Source: an uncultured Duganella sp. (lineage in GTDB: Bacteria; Pseudomonadota; Gammaproteobacteria; Burkholderiales; Burkholderiaceae). From it: a stretch of 32,531 nucleotides of DNA. The stretch's first letter is position 1; each line of letters opens with the position of its first letter. The stretch spans positions 1 through 32,531 of the forward strand of contig CAMLSG010000034.1 in assembly GCA_946482635.1 (NCBI GenBank). The letters are read 5' to 3'. Positions 8,562 to 15,664 of the stretch are shown piece by piece. The position numbers were made by a program, and so were the translations under genes. The notes below the pieces were generated by a model. The model was not told the origin of the DNA, made no database searches, and saw only the letters and a program-made list of their open reading frames with translations.

Positions 8562-9886
8562 GGGAACGGATGCGGATCGAGGTTAGGTTCGGGCACGCCA
8601 GGCAAGCCCCAGTGCGCGGCAATGGCGCGCAGGCGGCGCTCATCGCGGCTCACCAGGCCATCGCCGAACAGCAGCGGATGCAGGCCGGGAATGAAGGCCC
8701 GCAGCACGCAGAAGCCCAGGCTGGCCACGTCGGCGGACGTCACGTCCACCGCCAAGGCACGCAAGCCCATCACTTTCAGCCGCGCCAGCAGGTCGCCCAT
8801 GCCGTTCAACTGGCGCAGCGAGGGATCGTCGGAAGTAACCGTCGCCGCGTTCGTGAACAGGAAATCCATCGCGCCCTGGCGCGAACGGTCAAGGAAGTAG
8901 GCGAAGTGGTCGCCCGGATTGCGGATGGCCGACTGCTCGGGCAGCGGCGTGCCCGCAGCGAGAATCGAACTGCCCCACACATAGCCGTGGAAGGCTTCCA
9001 CTACGGCCTTGTTGATGGCGGTTGCCACGTCGAGGTTGGCGCTGGCGCCCAGCGACATGGTGCCGTCGTTGCGGCTGCGCGCCAGGCACAGCACCACCGG
9101 CATGCCGACGTCGGTGGTGATGTCCCACAAATGCACGTCAAGGCTCGGATGCGCCAGTTGGCGGCGCACGCCCGGCAGCAGGCGCTCCATGGTGGACGGC
9201 GCCACCACCAGCTTGCGCGGCGCATATTTCATCTGCCACATGCCGGCGAAGGCGTCGCGCTCGATCACTTCGGCCAGGCCGCTGAGCAGCGCCCTGCCCT
9301 CGTCCATGCCGGTCGCCAGGCCGGTGGAGGAAGACTGCATCACGATCTCACGCTTGTCCTTGACCTGCATGCCGAGGTAGACCATCTGCGCCGGCACATA
9401 GGTTTCCCGTGCCGGGTCCATCAGGTCGGCGGCGGGCGCCCAGGCCCGCACCACGGAGGTATCGTCGGCCGCGTACTCAAAGCCTTCGCCATATTGCCCG
9501 GGAGCGAACAGCACGAACTGGCTTGGGCCGACCGCCGCGTCGCCCAGCGCATCCTGCGAGGCATACAGCAACTGGTCGTCGAAATGGGCGGCCGCCGCAT
9601 AGCGTTCCACCGCCTCACCGAACGCCGCCCACATGGCCGAGGTGCGGTCGAAGGCGGCGCCGGAGCCGGCCAGGCTGGCGCGGTCGGTATTCGGGTTATT
9701 CGCCTTGCCGCGCGCCGGGTCGATCATCATGCTCTTGATGTCCACCATCAGGGCATTGAAGACGAACAGGCCGCGCGCGTCGGGGTGCTCGGTTTCTTCC
9801 AGCAGCGACGTGATGATGCCGTGGCGGCGGTGCACCAGGGCGTCGTGTACCAGGGCCAGGTGGCCCGCATCGGACAAGCGCTCCAT
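8558..9886 (-). CDS. YcaO cyclodehydratase (TOMM D protein)
   Basis: The 442-residue YcaO enzyme uses ATP to activate backbone amides so that Cys, Ser and Thr side chains close into azoline rings. Visible motifs are the Glu-rich ATP/Mg site AFGEAVERY (88-96), SSSTGLATG (185-193) and GLAEVIERDAF (203-213). The last five residues are PHPFP, the proline-rich C-terminal tail known to be important for cyclodehydratase activity in azole-forming YcaO proteins, which supports an azole-forming rather than an unrelated YcaO role. The gene starts 3 bp after the C-protein stop. The C protein must deliver the precursor, as this protein has no fused E1-like domain. Confidence 0.95.
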   Translation of the reverse strand: MERLSDAGHLALVHDALVHRRHGIITSLLEETEHPDARGLFVFNALMVDIKSMMIDPARGKANNPNTDRASLAGSGAAFDRTSAMWAAFGEAVERYAAAAHFDDQLLYASQDALGDAAVGPSQFVLFAPGQYGEGFEYAADDTSVVRAWAPAADLMDPARETYVPAQMVYLGMQVKDKREIVMQSSSTGLATGMDEGRALLSGLAEVIERDAFAGMWQMKYAPRKLVVAPSTMERLLPGVRRQLAHPSLDVHLWDITTDVGMPVVLCLARSRNDGTMSLGASANLDVATAINKAVVEAFHGYVWGSSILAAGTPLPEQSAIRNPGDHFAYFLDRSRQGAMDFLFTNAATVTSDDPSLRQLNGMGDLLARLKVMGLRALAVDVTSADVASLGFCVLRAFIPGLHPLLFGDGLVSRDERRLRAIAAHWGLPGVPEPNLDPHPFP

Positions 9887-9889
9887 GGC

Positions 9890-10864
9890 TCAGGCCCGAC
9901 GGCGCAACAGCGCCTGCTGGAATACGCTGCCCACCGGGCGCGCGGTGCTGGCCGTGCCGCACACCTGGCAACGCGGCAGGCGCAGCACGCGCGAACGCAC
10001 GATCTCGCCGCTTGCGCTGTCGATCTCGCTGAACACGCTTTGCTGCAGGCCTTCCAGCGTGCCGGCCAGGAATTGCAGCGCGACGCGCGAGGCTTCGGCC
10101 ACGCCGAACTGCACCGCCAGGCGGCTGGGCAGCGCGTGGTACAGGATGTTCTCGGACTGGCTGCGCATGTCGAATTCGGCCACGAACTTGCGGGTCGAAC
10201 GCACCCGGTGGAAGTAGCATTCGTAGCAGCCGGTCGCTTTCGGCAGCACCAGCGGCCCGCAATGCACGGTATTCCAGTCGATGCCCACAAACAGGGCCGG
10301 CCAGCCGGCGGCGACCGCCTTGGCGTTCATGGCGCGGAACAGCGCGATATCGTCGAAGTCGGACGCCGCCAGCAGCAGCGCGCGGCGTTCGCCCTTGTCC
10401 GGCAAGGGGCCGTCGCGCAGCACGCGCTCCACCCGCACCCCGAGCTCGGTCAGCGAAGCGGCCAGCGCATCGGCGCAGGAACCGGTGCCGGCCAGCGCCA
10501 GCACCCAGTTGGACTTGTCGTACTGCGGGCGCTGGGCCGGGCCGGACATGCCGTCCTGCTCGCGGCGGTGCTGCAGGTGGTGGAAGGTGGCGTCGGCCCC
10601 GGCGCGGCCGTTCTGCTTCAGCAACACGCGGGCTTCGACCAGGGCATTGACCGCCGCCTCCACCGCCTCGGGCGGGAAGCTCTCGGCGCGGTCGTCGAGC
10701 AGTTTTTCCAGCGTGACGCCTTGCGCGGCGTCGGCCAGGATGCTTTTCAGGATGCCGACCCGGTCTTCCACCGTAAAGCGGCGGCCGACGACGGAAATGG
10801 CAATCTTGTCTTCGCCCAGCGTGGTCACTTCGGCCAGCGGCGAGATGTACAGGGACTCACTCAT
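9890..10864 (-). CDS. TOMM leader-peptide-binding E1-like protein (C protein)
   Basis: This 324-residue protein matches the 'TOMM precursor leader peptide-binding protein' (ocin-ThiF-like) family. Residues about 1-90 form the winged-helix-like RRE that binds the leader, and the remainder is an E1/ThiF-like domain. Four cysteines in two CxxC pairs, C213/C216 (CYEC) and C299/C302 (CQVC), make the structural zinc site. The glycine-rich ALAGTGS (123-129) replaces a true nucleotide loop, fitting an E1-like fold that no longer adenylates. It docks the precursor and activates the YcaO partner immediately downstream. The start codon has only a weak ribosome site (AAGAGA). A hairpin lies between it and the precursor gene. 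Confidence 0.92.
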   Translation of the reverse strand: MSESLYISPLAEVTTLGEDKIAISVVGRRFTVEDRVGILKSILADAAQGVTLEKLLDDRAESFPPEAVEAAVNALVEARVLLKQNGRAGADATFHHLQHRREQDGMSGPAQRPQYDKSNWVLALAGTGSCADALAASLTELGVRVERVLRDGPLPDKGERRALLLAASDFDDIALFRAMNAKAVAAGWPALFVGIDWNTVHCGPLVLPKATGCYECYFHRVRSTRKFVAEFDMRSQSENILYHALPSRLAVQFGVAEASRVALQFLAGTLEGLQQSVFSEIDSASGEIVRSRVLRLPRCQVCGTASTARPVGSVFQQALLRRRA

Positions 10865-10882
10865 TCTCTTAACCCATCACAG

Positions 10883-10930
10883 AAAAAAGGCGTGGCACCG
10901 GCGACAATGCACAAGGCAACGGCGCCGGTG
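10883..10930 (-). terminator. Putative attenuator hairpin between precursor and C-protein gene
   Basis: On the minus strand an 8-bp perfect stem, CACCGGCG (10923-10930) with CGCCGGTG (10896-10903), encloses a 19-nt loop. It is followed 7 bp later by a run of six T (10883-10888). It sits just after the precursor stop and before the C-protein start. The T-run is not directly attached to the stem, so I read it as a leaky terminator or 3' mRNA stabiliser that would give more precursor than enzyme mRNA. This layout is common in RiPP operons. Confidence 0.5.
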
Positions 10931-10945
10931 TCCGGACTTAACCGA

Positions 10946-11083
10946 TTAGCAGCAGCAAGAGCAGGAGCAGGTGCAGCAGGAGACGCTCACGTCGGCCAGG
11001 GCGCCGCTCATGTCGTCCATCAGGTATTCCGGCTCGGTGGAGTCGGTGATCTGGATGTGGGTGGTTTCAATCAGAATGGTCAT
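10946..11083 (-). CDS. TOMM precursor peptide with an all Cys/Ser/Thr core
   Basis: The open frame runs ATG (11083-11081) to TAA (10948-10946) and encodes 45 residues. The ribosome site AAGGAA lies 8 bp before the ATG. Residues 1-34 are an acidic leader starting MTILIETTHIQITD, with PEYLMDDMSGALAD before the core. Residues 35-45 are SCCTCSCSCCC: seven Cys, three Ser and one Thr, all able to form thiazole or oxazole rings, with no other residue after residue 34. The gene directly precedes the C, D and B genes. Core composition and context make the substrate call strong. The leader cleavage site is unclear; no double-Gly motif is present, and the ALAD/VSV region is a candidate. It resembles streptolysin-S-type Cys-rich cores in style but lacks their long C-terminal tail. 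Confidence 0.92.
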   Translation of the reverse strand: MTILIETTHIQITDSTEPEYLMDDMSGALADVSVSCCTCSCSCCC

Positions 11084-11239
11084 TTCTCTGCTTCCTTTTG
11101 AGTTTTTAAGAGAATGGACGCGCCATATGCGAAACCAGCATATGCAAATGCGGAATCCGCATTGGGCACGACCGCTCAGGAAGGTAGCATGGAACTAAAC
11201 TACATCTAGTAGAAGAAACATTCCAAAAATATTAACTTT
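11084..11239 (-). promoter_or_regulatory. Leader region of the TOMM operon with two inverted repeats
   Basis: This 156-bp gap holds two adjacent dyads. One is CATATGC-N7-GCATATG (11124-11144). The other is a 17-bp palindrome with 8-bp arms, AATGCGGA-A-TCCGCATT (11147-11163). They lie 40-80 bp before the precursor ATG. A possible minus-strand promoter further up reads TTGGAA, 18 bp, TAGTTT, but both boxes are weak. The dyads could be operators or 5' UTR hairpins. The rest of the gap is AT-rich next to the methyltransferase stop. Confidence 0.45.
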
Positions 11240-12103
11240 TTAGTTGCTAGCAAGCATTAGATGGGTGCCGCCGCCGAGCCGCAAATTGTCGCCGCGCCCA
11301 GCAAAATAGCGGGTTTCCAGCGCATCGCGCCCAAAATCTTGCACTGTGGAAAAACCCATGCCAAGTAGTCGCGCGCACAAATCGACCGGATCAAAAAACG
11401 ACAGCCAGGGCTCGCCCTGCTCGGCATAACGGCGCGCAAAGTACTCGACGCCGGCCCGTTCCAGGTCGCCCAGCAGCTCGGGCCGCACGCCGTAATCGAA
11501 GACGATGCCGCTGCCGCGCGGCAGGCTGGCGACCAGGCGCAGGGTGTCGAAAATGGCTTGCTCGGTCAGGTAGAGGGTGACGCCGAGCCAGGAAAAGAAG
11601 ACTGGCTGCGCCAGGTCGCAGCCGGCGGTGCGCAGCGCATCGGCCAGCGCATCGCGTTCGAAATCGACCGGCACGAAGCGCAGGCTGTCCGGCACGGTGA
11701 TGCTGCTGGCGGCGAGCAGCTTGCGTTTCCACGCCTGGGTGGCGGGATGGTCGACCTCGAACACCCGCAGCGCCGCATCATGCTGGTGGCGGCAGGCATA
11801 GGTATCGAGGCCGGCGCCCAGCACCACGTACTGGCGCACGCCGCCCGCAGCGGCGCGCGCCAGCTCGTCTTCGGCAAAGCGGCTGCGCACGGCCATGGCG
11901 GCGCGCAGGATGCGGCTGAAACCGGCGTCGTAGGTGCGCGCGTTGGACTGCACCTGCACGCAGTCTTCCGGCCCCAGCACCGGCAGCGCCAGCGGGTCGT
12001 CGAAAATGGCGGGAGTGTCCAGCAACTGGTGGGCGGCACGCAGGCGCGCCACCATCAGCGCGCTGCGGCTAGGCTGGCCTTCGCTGAGCAGGTGGCTGGA
12101 CAT
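11240..12103 (-). CDS. LCM-family SAM-dependent methyltransferase (TIGR00027 type)
   Basis: The 287-residue protein has the motifs of the leucine-carboxyl-methyltransferase-like family: a SAM-binding VVLGAGLDTYACR segment (93-105), an acidic FEVDHP (115-120) followed by a Lys-rich helix, and an SWLGVTLYLT segment (about 170-180). Relatives methylate carboxylates or hydroxyls of small molecules and often sit in natural-product clusters. The gene lies 156 bp upstream of the precursor in the same direction and starts 6 bp after the small unknown gene, so it is co-transcribed with that gene at least. It could O-methylate the peptide's C terminus or another group, or be unrelated. Family is confident; role is not. 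Confidence 0.82.
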   Translation of the reverse strand: MSSHLLSEGQPSRSALMVARLRAAHQLLDTPAIFDDPLALPVLGPEDCVQVQSNARTYDAGFSRILRAAMAVRSRFAEDELARAAAGGVRQYVVLGAGLDTYACRHQHDAALRVFEVDHPATQAWKRKLLAASSITVPDSLRFVPVDFERDALADALRTAGCDLAQPVFFSWLGVTLYLTEQAIFDTLRLVASLPRGSGIVFDYGVRPELLGDLERAGVEYFARRYAEQGEPWLSFFDPVDLCARLLGMGFSTVQDFGRDALETRYFAGRGDNLRLGGGTHLMLASN

Positions 12104-12109
12104 GGGCGC

Positions 12110-12469
12110 TTACATGCCTTGGGCTTCGATGTCGGCCAGCGACTCGCGGCCTTTTTCGGTGATGGCAAAGCCGTCGTCCGTCGCCACGATATGCGACTTC
12201 TTGCCCAGGAACAGGGCAACGTCCTTGTCCGCCACCGCGCCCGGCGCTTCGGCCAGTGCGCGCAAGGCCATCACGCAACGGCGCAGGAACAGCTGCTGGC
12301 GGCCGGCATCGGTCAGGATGATGGCGCCGCTGCGCTCGAATTTGATGAACTTGATGCCGGACAGACGCTTGCTGTTGCGGCCAACGCAAGCGCTGGGCTT
12401 GCCCTTGATGCCGCGGGCAATCTCTTCCAGCGCGTTGAATTCGTCGGTGCTCAGTTTTTCGTTTTTCAT
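12110..12469 (-). CDS. Small uncharacterised protein, possibly winged-helix
   Basis: The predicted 119-residue product is basic and helical. Two segments look alike: GAIILTDAGRQQL in the first half and GFAITEKGRESL near the end. Both resemble the beta-wing plus helix (LTxxG) of winged-helix DNA-binding proteins, so it may be a tandem or divergent winged helix. I recognise no named family. I use the ATG at 12469, with GGAA upstream; an in-frame start at 12499 would add ten residues rich in His and is less likely. It ends 6 bp before the methyltransferase start, indicating one transcript. A regulatory role for the neighbouring cluster is possible but unsupported. Confidence 0.65.
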   Translation of the reverse strand: MKNEKLSTDEFNALEEIARGIKGKPSACVGRNSKRLSGIKFIKFERSGAIILTDAGRQQLFLRRCVMALRALAEAPGAVADKDVALFLGKKSHIVATDDGFAITEKGRESLADIEAQGM

Positions 12470-12536
12470 TGCTCGTATTCCATGATGGTGCCTTTGCAAC
12501 CCATCATGGTACGCGCCCGCACCGGAGGCGGCAAGC

Positions 12537-12674
12537 TTACTTGAGCGCGCGCAGCGCCAGCCACGCCAGCGCCAGCCCTGTCACAGCACTCGCACAGACC
12601 AGCGCCTGGAGACGGCGGCTATGCAGGTCAAAACGGCGTTTGAGGTAGATCTTGTTGTGCAGGGAATTGCCCAT
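12537..12674 (-). CDS. 45-residue single-pass membrane peptide
   Basis: The ATG at 12674 has a good ribosome site (GGAGG, 5 bp spacing). The product starts MGNSLHNKIYLKRRFDLHSRR, a basic cytoplasmic head, followed by one hydrophobic segment (about 24-43, ALVCASAVTGLALAWLALRAL) and ends in Lys. An earlier in-frame start at 12776 would lack a ribosome site and run through the promoter region. No family is recognised. It lies 67 bp before the 119-residue gene in the same direction. The positive-inside layout suggests an inner-membrane peptide with the N terminus in the cytoplasm. Confidence 0.6.
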   Translation of the reverse strand: MGNSLHNKIYLKRRFDLHSRRLQALVCASAVTGLALAWLALRALK

Positions 12675-12713
12675 CGCGGCCTCCGACGAAGAAAAAGCGT
12701 GTGTCGATGACCT

Positions 12714-12743
12714 ATTATAGATAGCGGATCGTGACTCGCTCGT
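12714..12743 (-). promoter_or_regulatory. Possible sigma-70 promoter for the 12674 gene
   Basis: The minus strand has a perfect TATAAT at 12714-12719, about 40 bp before the ATG at 12674. The -35 region at normal spacing (ACGAGC or CGAGCG near 12737-12743) is poor, so the promoter may be weak or need an activator. Confidence 0.35.
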
Positions 12744-12848
12744 GACAGTGCAAAATATATTCAACTGGCACAACACTTATTTCCTTTTAGCAAGCAAGCG
12801 ACGACACGCGTGCGGCGCTGGTAGCATCGGCAACAAGGAGGGTCCAAC

Positions 12849-13034
12849 ATGGAACAGCCAGCAAAATCGCAGCCTGAAAAAGGCCGCCATTTCATTGAGG
12901 AAGCCGACATCGGCAGCGGCGAGAAAACGCCGGGCGAGCAGGAAACCGACGAGCAGATTCGCCAGATTCCTCCCTTGCCGGAACCGGGCGTCAAGCCTGC
13001 ATCGGCGGCGGCTTCGGTACCGGCTCCTCGATAG
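12849..13034 (+). CDS. Small charged orphan protein
   Basis: This 61-residue, strongly hydrophilic protein starts MEQPAKSQPEKGRHFIEEAD and contains many Glu, Gln, Pro and Lys; its tail is Ala/Pro-rich. The start is supported by AAGGAGGG placed 7 bp before the ATG. No membrane segment or signal peptide is present, and it is probably disordered. Short proteins of this style (GRHFIEEADIG, PGEQETDEQIRQIPPLP) look familiar from Oxalobacteraceae genomes as hypothetical proteins, but no function is known to me. Its 3' end overlaps the opposite-strand proline-rich gene by 44 bp. Confidence 0.65.
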   Translation: MEQPAKSQPEKGRHFIEEADIGSGEKTPGEQETDEQIRQIPPLPEPGVKPASAAASVPAPR

Positions 13035-13128
13035 GCGGCTCGCTCGGCAGTGGCTGGTCGTCCGGAGGCGGATCTTTTTCCGGCTCGGGCGGAGGTATTT
13101 CCGGATCGGGTGTGATATGCGCTCGCAT
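12991..13128 (-). CDS. Small proline-rich protein
   Basis: The 45-residue product begins MRAHITPDPEIPPPEPEKD and is dominated by Pro, Glu and Asp to its end (KPPPMQA). I chose the ATG at 13128 because AGGAGTAAGGAC precedes it; an in-frame start at 13227 would enter the histidine kinase gene and lacks support. It has no signal peptide and must be extended and disordered. It is convergent with, and overlaps by 44 bp, the small gene at 12849-13034. Function unknown. Confidence 0.55.
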   Translation of the reverse strand: MRAHITPDPEIPPPEPEKDPPPDDQPLPSEPPIEEPVPKPPPMQA

Positions 13129-13165
13129 GTCCTTACTCCTCGATAAACATTGCCTGTTAAAGCAG

Positions 13166-13183
13166 ATCGGGGGCTTTCCCGAT
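13166..13183 (-). terminator. Weak hairpin after the histidine kinase gene
   Basis: The sequence ATCGGG (13166-13171) pairs with CCCGAT (13178-13183) around a 6-nt loop, 3 bp past the kinase stop on the minus strand. No T-run follows directly, so termination is uncertain. Confidence 0.3.
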
Positions 13184-13186
13184 ATA

Positions 13187-15067
13187 TCAAGGGCCAGCGT
13201 GGGACAGGATTTCCTGCAGCTGGTCAATGCTGACCGGCTTCACCAGGTGATGGTGGAAGCCGGCCTCGAACGCCTGCTGGCGGTCCTTCTGCTGCCCCCA
13301 ACCGGTTACTGCCACCAGCACGGTATGGCGCAGTGCAGGCAGGCGCTTCAGTGCGCGCGCCAGGTCGTAGCCGTTCAATTCGGGCAAGCCGATATCGAGG
13401 AAGGCAAATTCGGGCGCGAACGCTTCGGCTGCCGCCAGCGCCTGCTTGCCGTCGTGCGATATATGCACCTGGTGGCCCATCGAACGCAGCAGGCCGCCAA
13501 TGCCGTTGACGAAATCCACGTTGTCGTCGGCCAGCAGGATGCGGTGCAGGCGCGCATTGGCCGGCAGCGCTTCCGCCACAGGCGAGGCAACGCTGGCATC
13601 GGCCAGCAGCGGCAGCGTGACGGTGAAAGTACTGCCCTGCCCCTGGCCACCGCTTTCGGCACGGATGCCGCCGCCATGCAGTTCCACCAGCTTGCGCGCC
13701 AGCGACAGGCCGACGCCCAGGCCCGCCGTGCTGCGCTCGAGCGAAGAGTCGGCCTGGATGAACATCTCGAAGATGTCGTGCAGCAGCTCGGGCGCAATGC
13801 CGATGCCGTTGTCGCGCACCTGCAGTTCGACCTGGCCCTGGCCCAGTTGCGCTGCCAGCGAAATGCTGCCGCCGCGCGCCGTATATTTGGCGGCATTGTG
13901 CAGCAGGTTGGAAATGACCTGCGCCAGGCGCGTCGCATCGCCGACCAGGTACACCGCCTGCTCCGGCACCTGCACATGCAGCGTATGGCCCTGCGCAGCG
14001 ATGAAAGGCCGCGCCAGTTCCAGCGCATCGTTCACCACGTCCTGCAGCATGAGCTGTTCGCGGCGGATGGTCAGCTTGCCGGTATTGATGCGCGAGACGT
14101 CCAGCAAGTCGTCCACCAGCCGCACCATCTGTTTCAACTGGCGTTCCATGATGGAGCGGGCGCGCTCGCAAGCCACCTGGTCGCTGGCATTGATGCGCAT
14201 GATGTCGAGGCCGGTGCGGATGGGCGCCAGCGGGTTGCGCAGCTCGTGCGCCAGCGTGGCCAGGAATTCGTCCTTGCGGCGATCGGCCAGCAGCAGCGCA
14301 CGCTCGGCGCCCTGGCGCACAGTCATCTCGTGCTCCAGGGTGCGGTTGGCATCCTGCAGCGCGTTGGCGCGGCGCGCGATTTCCGCCAGCATGTCGTTGA
14401 AAGCATCGATCAGGGTGCCGATCTCGCCGCTGGCACGCTCCCCCACGCGCAGCGAATAGTCGCGCCGCTGCATCACCGCGCGCGCCACGTCGGTCATGGC
14501 CAGCAGCGGGCGGGTGATGGTCTGCTGCAGCCGGTGCGCCACCAGCGCTGCCAGCAGCAGGCTGCCCAGCGTCACGCCGATCAGGATCAGGGCGTAACTT
14601 TGCACGCGGTCCAGCAAGCGGTAGGAAGCACTCAGGTAGACCGTGCCAATGCGTTCGCCTTCTTCAACGATCGGATGCGTCACCACCATATGCCCGCCTT
14701 CAATCGCATAACCGAGCGCGCCGGGCTTCGGCGGCAAGGCCGGCGCCTCAGCCGGCGTGTGGACATAGGAAGCGAACAAGGCGCCATTGGCGGCATAGAT
14801 CGCGCCGGCCTCGATTTGCGGCCGAACGCGCAGCAGCTCCAGGTTCTGGCGCGCCACGCGGGGATCATTGAAGGAAAGCGCAGGCGCCGAGGCGGTGGCG
14901 ATCAGCTCTGCTTGCGTGGTCAGGTCATCCACCCAGCCCTGCTGGAAACTGCGCAAGTCATACACCAGCATCGACACTGTGGTCACCACCAGCGCGATGA
15001 AGGTAGTGGCCAGTGCCGTCAGGATCAGTTTGATGCGAACCGATCCTGCCGCCGTGGCAATCATCAC
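13187..15067 (-). CDS. Membrane hybrid sensor histidine kinase with C-terminal receiver
   Basis: The 626-residue protein has a membrane segment at about 14-35, a periplasmic CHASE8-like sensor (about 40-155), a second membrane segment (about 157-178) and a HAMP linker (about 180-232). A coiled coil leads to HisKA with phospho-accepting His274 in AHELRNPL. HATPase_c follows, with N-box NLLHNAAKY (387-395), G1 DNGIGI (419-424) and G2 GLGVGLSLA. The C-terminal receiver has acidic D514/D515, phospho-acceptor D558, T588 and K610. No output domain is present, so a separate regulator or phosphotransfer protein is needed. The start is either GTG at 15067 (GTGA overlap with the yfiR-like stop) or the adjacent ATG at 15064. 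Its partners are the YfiR-like protein and TonB receptor upstream. Confidence 0.92.
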   Translation of the reverse strand: MMIATAAGSVRIKLILTALATTFIALVVTTVSMLVYDLRSFQQGWVDDLTTQAELIATASAPALSFNDPRVARQNLELLRVRPQIEAGAIYAANGALFASYVHTPAEAPALPPKPGALGYAIEGGHMVVTHPIVEEGERIGTVYLSASYRLLDRVQSYALILIGVTLGSLLLAALVAHRLQQTITRPLLAMTDVARAVMQRRDYSLRVGERASGEIGTLIDAFNDMLAEIARRANALQDANRTLEHEMTVRQGAERALLLADRRKDEFLATLAHELRNPLAPIRTGLDIMRINASDQVACERARSIMERQLKQMVRLVDDLLDVSRINTGKLTIRREQLMLQDVVNDALELARPFIAAQGHTLHVQVPEQAVYLVGDATRLAQVISNLLHNAAKYTARGGSISLAAQLGQGQVELQVRDNGIGIAPELLHDIFEMFIQADSSLERSTAGLGVGLSLARKLVELHGGGIRAESGGQGQGSTFTVTLPLLADASVASPVAEALPANARLHRILLADDNVDFVNGIGGLLRSMGHQVHISHDGKQALAAAEAFAPEFAFLDIGLPELNGYDLARALKRLPALRHTVLVAVTGWGQQKDRQQAFEAGFHHHLVKPVSIDQLQEILSHAGP

Positions 15068-15660
15068 TGCCCGCCTTTCTGCACGTAATACGCGACGGAC
15101 AACAAGCGTGAACTCAAGCGCACATTGCAGCGCTCCGCTGCCGGCAGCGAGACTTCAAAGCGCACCCGATCGTCGACCAGGCGGAAATTGATAACACTTC
15201 CGTTTTGCAAGCCATTATCCCGTTCGCTGACGACGACGGTGCCATTCTTTTCCGCGGCGCGCTGCACCGCTTCAGGCAGGGCGGCGTCGCCGCCCACAAA
15301 CAGCAGGTTCAGTCCAGTCAGGGCATCCCCTTCGCCCAGCTTGCGCACGCTGATGCTGCGATTGCCGACATTGCGGCCGGTGGTGATCTGGGCCAGCTCG
15401 GCCGCCACTTCATCGGCGCCCAGCACGCCCACGACCAGGCTTGGCCCGGGGTCGGCTGGAAACTCCATGTAGCCAAGGAATTTGTACAGGAAAGCTGCCT
15501 TGACGCTGCGCTCGAGCACCGGCGTGGTGACGCCCTGCTGCGAGCCCACTGCAAGGCAGCTGAAGGCGAACAGCATCATCGCCAGCGCCAACAGGCGATT
15601 CCGCCAACCGCTTGCAACCAGAGGCTTCCCGGCAACTAAAGTGAGGCTTGCGCTGACCAT
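15064..15660 (-). CDS. YfiR-family (DUF4154) periplasmic protein
   Basis: The 198-residue protein has a hydrophobic signal segment (about 22-40, LLALAMMLFAFSCLAVGS) and then the YfiR hallmark VKAAFLYKFLGYMEFP, followed by alternating strands and helices and a C-terminal RLSSRLLSVAYYV. YfiR-like proteins sit in the periplasm and control partner membrane signalling proteins; the best known represses the diguanylate cyclase YfiN. Here the partner encoded with it is a CHASE8 histidine kinase rather than a cyclase, with overlapping stop and start codons. It begins 4 bp after the receptor gene stop. Family assignment is firm; what it senses is unknown. Confidence 0.88.
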   Translation of the reverse strand: MVSASLTLVAGKPLVASGWRNRLLALAMMLFAFSCLAVGSQQGVTTPVLERSVKAAFLYKFLGYMEFPADPGPSLVVGVLGADEVAAELAQITTGRNVGNRSISVRKLGEGDALTGLNLLFVGGDAALPEAVQRAAEKNGTVVVSERDNGLQNGSVINFRLVDDRVRFEVSLPAAERCNVRLSSRLLSVAYYVQKGGQ

Positions 15661-15664
15661 CTCG

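Noticed and set aside
10946..11083. Metallothionein-like or disulfide-rich peptide instead of a RiPP precursor
   Set aside because: Cysteines are confined to the last ten residues behind an acidic leader, and the gene directly precedes leader-binding, YcaO and SagB genes, which fits a TOMM substrate far better.
8171..11101. 976-codon open frame on the plus strand opposite the C, D and B genes
   Set aside because: It is antisense to four well-supported genes, rich in His, Arg, Ala and Gln as expected for a shadow frame in high-GC DNA, and has no domain motifs.
13112..15088. 658-codon plus-strand frame opposite the histidine kinase
   Set aside because: The kinase frame has every expected motif; this one is His/Gln/Arg-rich antisense sequence.
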